Source: Bolinopsis microptera (lineage: Eukaryota; Ctenophora; Tentaculata; Lobata; Bolinopsidae). From it: a stretch of DNA of 64,000 bases. The notes beneath the pieces are model-generated. The model was not told the origin of the DNA and ran no database searches. It saw only the letters and a program-made list of their open reading frames with translations. The stretch lies in assembly GCF_026151205.1 (NCBI RefSeq), contig NC_087080.1:15447337-15511336 (forward strand), written 5' to 3'. This document shows positions 56,939 through 64,000 of the stretch, piece after piece. Made by a program: the position numbers and the translations under genes. The first letter of the stretch is position 1. The number at the start of each line of letters is the position of its first letter.

Positions 56939-59900
56939 ATGGGTCGAAGAAGCAAATCGAAGAAGATCCACTCGTCGGAGGTTGTTTATGACGCTAGTGA
57001 ACACTACAGAACTTGATCAGATGGTCACGATCCAGGAAGCCAGCATGGAGAACTGCGGAGGGTTTGGCAACGTCGGACTTTTCTCCAGCTCTGGAGTGTA
57101 CACTGTCACTCTGGGAGACGGACAGTGTGTAGAGATCAGGGAGAGTGATCTGAAACAGAGCAGTCGCAGGGCTGATAAATTCACTTGCATGTTCAACGGA
57201 ATGAAACATAAGCTGAAACTAGCCCAGATCCAGCCTAGTGCTGCCTTCTCCCAGTCTGTTGAAGTGTCCGGAGATGTCTCTGGTGATATACTGAGAGTTA
57301 GGTCTGCTACTCCCGGTCATGGGGCTGCTTTGGTGGATTCCAATATCGATCAATTCCAGTCGATGTCAATTTCCACTCGACCGTCACCTGTCACTTTCTA
57401 TCCTTACTACAAGATCAAGATTGGTGATTCCGTCAAGGTACTACCATTCCACATCGTGTCTGCTGGCAAAGCATCTCGAAGATTCTTCAGGTTTAGGTAT
57501 GACGGTAAAACTATAACCATCAGAAAATCCCACATTCGTCCCGTTACCAAACAGTACAAGGTAATCTTGGACGGAAGGGTAACCGACATTGGATGTAATA
57601 ACATTCAGCCATATGGAGATAATGCTTATCTCATTACCCATAATGGTGTTGAGAGAATCGTTGGTTCGGCCTCCGTGCACTCTGGTGTCCAGGATGGTGC
57701 TGAACTCATTACTGACGATGAGGATGGAATCCATAAGAAGCCTCTGTTCCCAAGTAAGAATCTGAATCGTGGATCCGCTGCAGAAGAGGACGATGCTACA
57801 GGACGCAGATTCGGGCTGATTAAAAGATATACCAAAACAAAGCGAGGCAAACGTGTAAGAAAGGTTCCAAGACGTAAGAAGAGTGGACGAAAAGACTTAA
57901 AGATTTATGATGTTAGCTTCTGTCTGTGCTACCAAATCATCCTTAATGGTGCCCACATCGTGATCCCTCAACACAGGATCAAACAGTCCAAGAGGCACAG
58001 TGGATATCTTAGATTCCGTTATAATAAGATGGTCTACTACATCACCCCCCAAACCATCACACAAGCTTTCTATGCTCCTGTGGTAGGATACTACAGTATT
58101 GTCATTGACGAGAAGGTTGTGGTTGTAAGTGGAAGAGAAATGGAGAAGCACTCTGAGAAAGAAGACACTTACATCATCAGATACAACAATGATACGTTTG
58201 AAGTTAGCTCCACAGCTATCAGCTTCTTGGGAGAATATGTGTTGGAGCCAGACAGAGAAACGCTAACTGACGAAGGTGAATCCACTCCGGTGTCTTCAGA
58301 AGAATCTGACACCTCTGACTCTGATGCATCTGTATCTGGCAGAGATGAGATTGTTGAGGATGCCAACATTTACACCACCAGGACCTTCATTATCAGGAGG
58401 AAAACCATAGCTACATGTTACAGGATCAGACTGAATGGTTCTGAGTTAGTCGTTCCGGTCAGTCAGGTCAGCAACTGCAAGACCAGACCTGGAATGCTCA
58501 GAATAACATACTACAACAAAACTTACTTCATCTCACAGGATGACATTGAGTTGCAATACGAGACTGAAGTCACTGGATTCTACTCGGTCACAGTCAACGG
58601 AAACCCGTTATTCTTACTGGAGATGATATTGAAGATAGCCCATCTGACGGCACATACATCTGCTACTACAAAAACTCCAAGTACGTCTTGGCTCAGACCC
58701 AAATCATGTACCTGGGAGATTATCCCGTTATCCAAGCTCCTAACTACGCGGAAACAGAGGTGGAGAGCTCCGAGGAGTCTGATGGACAGACTGGTCACGG
58801 TGATGACGATGTCTCCGAGGAAGAACCTCAGATGTGCATCTTTGTGAACGAGAAGCCCAACATGGACATGACTCTTCCAGAACCAACCCAAGGATCTGTG
58901 ATGGGATGGAAGGTGTACATTGACGGAAGGTTCTATACAGTACCTGCTAACCGCTTGAAGCAGCTAAGGAACGCTCCTGGCTTCATGGAAATTATCGTCA
59001 ACCGTAAGCTGTACCATGTCTCTATTGAGAACATCCAACCCATTATGTTGCCTACCGTGTACTTCATCACTATCCAGAACAGACCCATCTTGGTTCCTGC
59101 TAAGGATGTTCGAAGACACCCAACTGAAGAAGGATTTGTCATCGTTAAGTACCGTGGACAGGATTACGTTATAGCTGTCGGGGAACTGAAGCTGGCTGAT
59201 GGAAGCTCTGTTAACTATGAAGATATCCCCATGGACCAGGAATACATCATAACAAGAACTACCAAAACAACAAAGCGAACAAGAAGAAAGAAGAGATCAG
59301 GCGACTTTGGAAGGTCATGCTCACCTCTCTGCGGCAAAGTCAATCTAGCATCTGGATCTGATACTGAAAGCCACGGAATTAACCCAGCTGGATTCTCCGC
59401 CATGGCCCAAATTGCTAACGGTATGGCACCTCAGGTGGCATTCTCTCACGGTGCAACCCATGTGGTCGCTCCTGGTGGCATTGTCATGGGACAAGGTGGA
59501 TTCGGACATGCCATAGGTGGTCGTCCCGGTTCACCTGCTGGTCTGGCACATGTTGGATTGTCTCTAGACCAAGGATATGTTCATTCTGGAGGCTATGGAG
59601 GTTCGGGTGGACATGGTACTGGTATGTCAGGAGGTGGACATGGTGGTTCTGGTGTCACATTCGCCCCAGCCGGAGGGCATGGTACCATGGTTGGACTAAC
59701 CCATGCTCAATCCGTAGGAGGATCTGGCCAAGCTCAAGCCGGAGGGCATGGTACCATGGTTGGACTAACCCATGCTCAATCCATAGGAGGGTCTGGCCAA
59801 GCTCAAGCCGGAGGAAATGGTACCATGGTTGGACTAACCCATGCTCAATCCATAGGAGGATCTGGCCAAGTGATAGCAGGCGGACAAGGCCTCATGATGG

Positions 59901-60076
59901 GTGGTCAGCACACAATACATGGCGGACAGCAAACAATGGTCGGAGGACAGCAAACTATTGTGGGTGGACAGCAGGGCATGATGCTCGGAGGTCACCAGAC
60001 CATACATGGAGGATCCTCTAAGAAGAGTAAACATCATAGAAGCCATTCTTCCTCTTCTAGCAGTAGCAGCAACTAA
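56939..60076 (+). CDS. Repeat-module structural protein with glycine-rich C-terminus (two frameshifts)
   Basis: Intronless, about 1040 codons, unrecognised family. An ATG at 56939 opens MGRRSKSKKIHSSEVVYDAS but stops at 57014-57016. The main frame continues from about 56988 (MTLVNTTELDQMVTIQEASM) to about 58604. From there the sensible reading moves back to the first frame (ILTGDDIEDSPSDGTYICYY) and ends at 60076. A half-module of about 85-110 residues recurs at 57391-57660, 57910-58240, 58405-58730 and 58905-59210: Y-x-I-x-(L/I)-N/D-G, a VP-x-x-x-(I/L) turn, G-x-(L/M)-R-(F/I)-x-Y-N, then Y-(S/F)-I/V-T/V. Basic linkers (TKRGKRVRKVPRRKKSGRK; TKRTRRKKRSG) could be proprotein-cleavage sites. The tail holds three 23-residue repeats (GGHGTMVGLTHAQS...), GGQQT motifs and a KSKHHRSHSSSS end. 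No signal peptide is evident. Either a matrix or a nuclear structural protein. Confidence 0.75.
59669..59875 (+). repeat. 69-bp coding tandem repeat, three units
   Basis: GGAGGGCATGGTACCATGGT, then TGGACTAACCCATGCTCAAT, starts at about 59669, 59738 and 59807. It encodes the 23-residue glycine/histidine-rich unit and is nearly identical at the DNA level, so recently amplified. Confidence 0.95.
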
Positions 60077-61875
60077 CTGACGATATGACAGATCAGAAGC
60101 TCATGATAAGGATTGTGATGACAAATTATAATAAAGACATTGAGATAAGCCAATTATTAACCAAATGAAGATGGGGATTTCGTTTGTAGAAAGTTGATAT
60201 GAAAGAGCGATGTTTGATAATATATATGGGCTAGATTTTGATAGGTTAGAATGAGTAAGTGCTATAAAATAAAGATAATCAATTCGCACAGTTAATTTGA
60301 TTTAGATGACAGTTTAAATAAACATTATCCGTGCTATGGTACGAATGAGATTAACAGAATGATGTGAATTTTTATTTAGTGTTGAACATCTACGATTGAT
60401 CGTCTTACTTTCCTTCACGTCCCTCATAACCATGCTGCAAGCACTCCCATCTTGCCATATTCATTTATTAATAAAGCTCAAGACCACCGAGTGGGTAGTG
60501 GCCAGTGAACAATCTTCATTAGCTAACCAGATTGTTGGTATGCAGATCCATCTGAACAGTCAGCAGGGGTCTGCTTGACAACACCAGCTTACCAGATAGT
60601 CGCTAAGAAACGATCCAAGAGTTAGTTGCTAAGATACTGTCCGGTGTAATGCTGGACTAATAATGTCAGTTTATGAAGTCATATGATGAATGGTTGTAAT
60701 GAAAGGTTTACCTAAAGGCAGAAATATCATGACGAGGATCTTATAGTCTTGTCATCTTATAATTACTAAAGCTTATAAGAAAACGATTTCTTGTAGCTTA
60801 AAAGTGAACTCACGTAAGAAAAGAAGAGATCAAATTATTATATTTGCAAGAAATTAATTAATTAGAGTTATCATATAATTAAAGTTTATTAAATAGACAC
60901 AAATAATTCCAACAAATAACAAATATTAAACAAATAACGTGGAAAATTGTCCACCCGACAACAATGGGGTCAGATAAACAAAACAGCAAATATTTAACTG
61001 AAAGAACAGCTGGTGGTGACCTCCAGGCCGTCACATCTAACCCAGGAGGTCTGGACGCTATTGAGAAGTGTCAGTTGGTACTATCTGAGGAGGTCCCTAG
61101 CTTATACCAACTAACTCAGTCAGATACTTCTGCAGCAGAGGTGCTCCTTGGGGAGGTCTCCAGAGGTGCTCCTTGCAGCTGTATGTCTCGTTAGGGGAGG
61201 TCCAGCGCTTCAAGTGACCAACTCACTGAAACAGTCCTTCTCCGGGAAGATCTGTCAGCCAGGGGGTCCGGGCTCGAGTCGGGAGGTCTAGATGGAGGTC
61301 GGATAGCTTGAAGGTCTGGGTTTACATCTTAAGATCAGTCTTCTGATCTCACACTCTCATTGGTTTGGTCACAGTTAGATCAGAGGTCATCAATCTTTCC
61401 ACTTGTAGGCTTCACTAGCAACTTGTTGGTTCATCCAATTCTGTTTGTTCACAACTTCTGGTATTTACACTTTTTGCAAGTCTAAGATGGAGTTGGTAGT
61501 GGTGTTGAAACAAAATGTTTCGATATGTTATAAAGATCAAACTGCAGTTTGAACTGAGTTGACATGGTCTGAGTAAGGTTCTTCTCCCTCCAGTAAAGCA
61601 CATAGCGATCTTGAAGGATCTATCAGCCCTCCAACGTCAAAATGGGTTATCTGCCGAGAATATTATTGTAAGCAATTGAGTACATATTGACCATAGATTT
61701 AACTTGAGTGAGTTATTTAACAAGCTTCGCTGAATCCTTTATAGTATTTTAATTTCTGAAGCATTTAGAAAGGCTTTGAGAAGACCATAATTCATTTCAA
61801 AGCATCACGTACATTATACAATTTAAATTTATGCTATATATCTTATCGTTTGGCATGAGTATTTAACGACTTTAC
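60077..61875. other. 3' flank and intergenic sequence
   Basis: AATAAA at 60317-60322 may end the repeat-module transcript. A 76-codon plus frame at 60964-61194 and the GGAGGTC-rich stretch (61020-61320) have somewhat higher GC, but no domain is recognised. The part next to 61876 could hold more 3' exons of the minus-strand zinc-finger gene. Confidence 0.4.
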
Positions 61876-62938
61876 CTTTTCAAAAGACGGAGGGTTCATT
61901 GTGTTCATGAATTGGGAGCTGTACATGTAACTAGACTCGTACATTCCCCCAAGTGATGCCATGTTTGGATAACCGGTGTCAAAGTAGAACGGACCTGTAA
62001 AATAAGATATTGTTAGAAATCTGTCGTGGTAAATTATTCAGGGTAAAGGCTAATAGGGACAAAAGAAGTTTTTTGAGTTTTGATCCAGTTGTTTCTCATA
62101 CCAAGTGCAGCGTGGATTGTTAAACTAAACTGTGCGACTTACTTGAATCTGTTTTGAAGGGTCTCGTTTCGAAAGGAACTAGTGGTTGTTGGTTGTCTGT
62201 CATCCAACATTGGCTATCATCCCGTTTCTCAACTGTCGCTACCTATCAACAAACTTCGGTTACTGACAAAGTTTGGATTTTTATTCTACAATTAGCGATA
62301 TTTTCTTTTTTCCATTGTGGTAGTCAAGTAATCAAAGTCAGAATTCAAAGATTTTAAAGTAGTAAAACCTACTTTCTTGCTTACAGAGCACTCTTTCGTA
62401 GAATGGGCTTTGGAATGTTTTCTCAATGAAGATGGATCAGTGTAGCGCTTCAAACATCCAGGAACTTGACATGCGTACGGTTTCTGAAGCGGAATTAAAT
62501 AAACTTAACTGCGACAATCATGGAATACGCAACCAAGTAGTTTGCTGAAACATTACAAGTGCTCATTAGTTTTCTTTTTACCATCGAAACGTCTTAACCA
62601 TCAAACTACTTAAAGTTTTAATGGAAAGTCTCCAAATTATACATCAAGGATCTATCCACTCTACACATTCCATCTAACCCAGCCCAACTCACCAGAGGTA
62701 GGCAGAATATCTCAATTTTATCCTCTCGTGGGCTATCTTGGCCAACCCTCTAAAAAAAGAAAAAATCCCAACTCACCGTATCCTGATGAGTACGGAGATG
62801 TTTTGCTCTGTCGGAAGAGTTACTGAAGCTCTTTAAGCAGCCAGGTTGAGTACACAGATACGGACGCTCTCCCGTGTGGGACCTCAAGTGGATTTTCAGG
62901 TTCTCTAATCGGCTGAACGCTTTGGGGCACCCCATGTA
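61876..62938 (-). CDS. GLIS-like C2H2 zinc-finger transcription factor, partial
   Basis: Minus-strand exons: 62938-62777 (phase 0) reads [20 protein letters not shown] and [20 protein letters not shown], then [11 protein letters not shown]. Exon 62483-62385 reads [20 protein letters not shown], then RKHSKAHS. Together they give the second half of finger 3 plus fingers 4 and 5 of a GLI/GLIS/ZIC array. The linker HQDT|KPYACQ and the finger text closely match the GLIS subfamily. A third exon, 61994-61876 ([20 protein letters not shown]), looks like C-terminal transactivation sequence. Its phase (1) does not fit the previous donor (phase 0), so a small exon in between or another splice is needed. 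Fingers 1 and 2 and the N-terminus must lie beyond 64000. Nuclear DNA-binding factor. Confidence 0.88.
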
Positions 62939-64000
62939 CTGAAACATTGTTACATTTAGAGATCTTGTTGGAATCTCTGCTGTATTTTAATCTGAAAGGA
63001 GGATAGTCATAAAGGTATTTCAAGCCATTGTGGGTTTAAGCAACCTAACATAACGTGATAAAATTCCTTGTTCTAATGTGAGATAATACGATAAATGACT
63101 TAATCGACTGGCCCTCATACCACCAGCGAGATTATCAATGCTTTCGGCTACTTTTTTACTACTTTTACTAATTGTCATCATCACGGATCACAAGCATTGT
63201 CCTGCGTCCAGGGACAACAGAGTTCCGATTATTTTCACACCCCGACTGATCATCAAGCTATTAATTACCTCGTAAAATGGTTGATGACGTGGTGACGGAG
63301 GTGAAGGGTGGTGCTTGATTGCATAATGGAGGTTTAATGGTCTACACGAGCCTCTGTTTAGCACGTCTTTAGGCGGATACTTAACGAAACAATTGGAGCT
63401 GGCCATCACGTGGTCTTTGCGACACAATGTTGTAAGGAGCACTCCTTTGGTTTGTGATTCTTGAAAAAGGGTTGGAATTGGAGAAAAAGGATATTGGCCT
63501 ACTGTTTCTGAACCTAGGCCCAAACCTAGACCCAAACCTAGGCCCGTGATACAATTAAGACATGGTAAATATTTGGTATTCGCAGCTTCTCTCGCGATTC
63601 AGAGATTCAGGATATTCTGAGCATGCCATGCATACTAGAAATACCAAGGAATACCATACAACACTGTACAATGTTCAGTCTATATTTGCAGTCAGTAATT
63701 TTACATTAATTTAAGAATGTCTTGGTTTAATCAAATTCATTAAGGCGAGGTGTCTGTACAATCATATTAGATACCAATTAAACTCCTGAGATTTGTCGCC
63801 GACAGCAATCGCTTGAAAGACTTTTCAAATTCAATAAGATCCTGTAGGCTACAAAGTATGTGCTTATTTCTTTCACAAATGGGCTTAAAATGGATTTGAA
63901 AATGAAGTCTCGTCTACATTGCGTTTATATCAGGCATAAGCCATGATTTGTGCAAAACGCCAAAGCTTTTCCGTCAATCCTAGTGGCTAGCCTCAGTTGG
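62939..64000. other. Probable first visible intron of the GLIS-like gene
   Basis: No zinc-finger coding sequence is seen on either strand. A minus frame (63535-63188) is open and begins with GLGLGLG, encoded by tandem CCTAGGCCCAAA motifs at 63511-63545, but it has no finger motif. Confidence 0.5.

Noticed and set aside
63188..63535. Minus frame of 115 codons beginning GLGLGLG, as possible N-terminal GLIS exon
   Set aside because: It lacks fingers 1-2, which must lie between an N-terminal exon and the visible finger exon; no such exon is seen between 62939 and 63188, and the start is a simple tandem repeat.
1..64000. CRISPR arrays among the many tandem repeats
   Set aside because: Units are contiguous without unique spacers, and the window is clearly animal nuclear DNA.

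Overview
The window is nuclear DNA from an invertebrate animal. Genes are split by short GT-AG introns (mostly 70-500 bp), the base composition is AT-rich, AATAAA polyadenylation signals follow several stop codons, and the gene content is metazoan: a RasGEF, a GLIS-type zinc-finger factor, and an extracellular protein with LamG-like, C-type-lectin, immunoglobulin and VWD-C8 domains. A LINE fragment, pogo-type transposase remnants, many TIR/MITE-like elements and large minisatellites fill the rest. A non-vertebrate marine animal, possibly a cnidarian, fits, but the sequence does not settle the phylum.

Layout. 1-2.3 kb: last exons of a RasGEF gene (+). 2.3-5.8 kb: a TGAGG microsatellite and nested inverted-repeat elements. 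5.8-13.6 kb: a malate/L-lactate dehydrogenase (Ldh_2 family) gene (+). It has a one-base frameshift and a decayed duplicate exon, and two small secreted-protein genes lie on the opposite strand inside its largest intron. 14.2-24.6 kb: a segmental duplication carrying two paralogous genes (-) for secreted proteins of unknown family. In copy A two introns are filled by minisatellites (23-bp units, about 2.6 kb; AGTAAGTAACC-like units, about 0.47 kb). The seed sequences are still present once or a few times at the same places in copy B. Copy B instead carries an hAT-like MITE with an 8-bp target duplication. 24.6-27.4 kb: a LINE reverse-transcriptase fragment and an intronless 208-codon orphan gene. 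27.4-39.6 kb: a gene-poor stretch with hairpins, twin AGTATATTAA arrays and a 25-bp x 33 minisatellite. 39.7-48.6 kb: a 23-exon gene (+) for a 1112-residue secreted multidomain protein; every exon phase closes. 50.0-52.4 kb: an intronless 807-codon gene with a NERD/PD-(D/E)XK-like nuclease motif and an SF1-helicase-like ATPase. 52.6-55.9 kb: MITEs and nested inverted remnants of a pogo-type transposon. 56.9-60.1 kb: a long intronless gene for a repeated, apparently undescribed beta-type module followed by glycine-rich repeats, needing two opposite frameshifts to read through. 61.9-62.9 kb: three exons of a GLIS-like zinc-finger gene (-).

The genes do not form an operon or an evident pathway. 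The most unusual material is the secreted paralogue pair with intron-specific repeat explosions (including a splice acceptor placed inside a minisatellite unit), the nuclease-helicase gene, and the frameshifted repeat-module gene. Splice sites were chosen by reading-frame continuity and family match, without transcript evidence.
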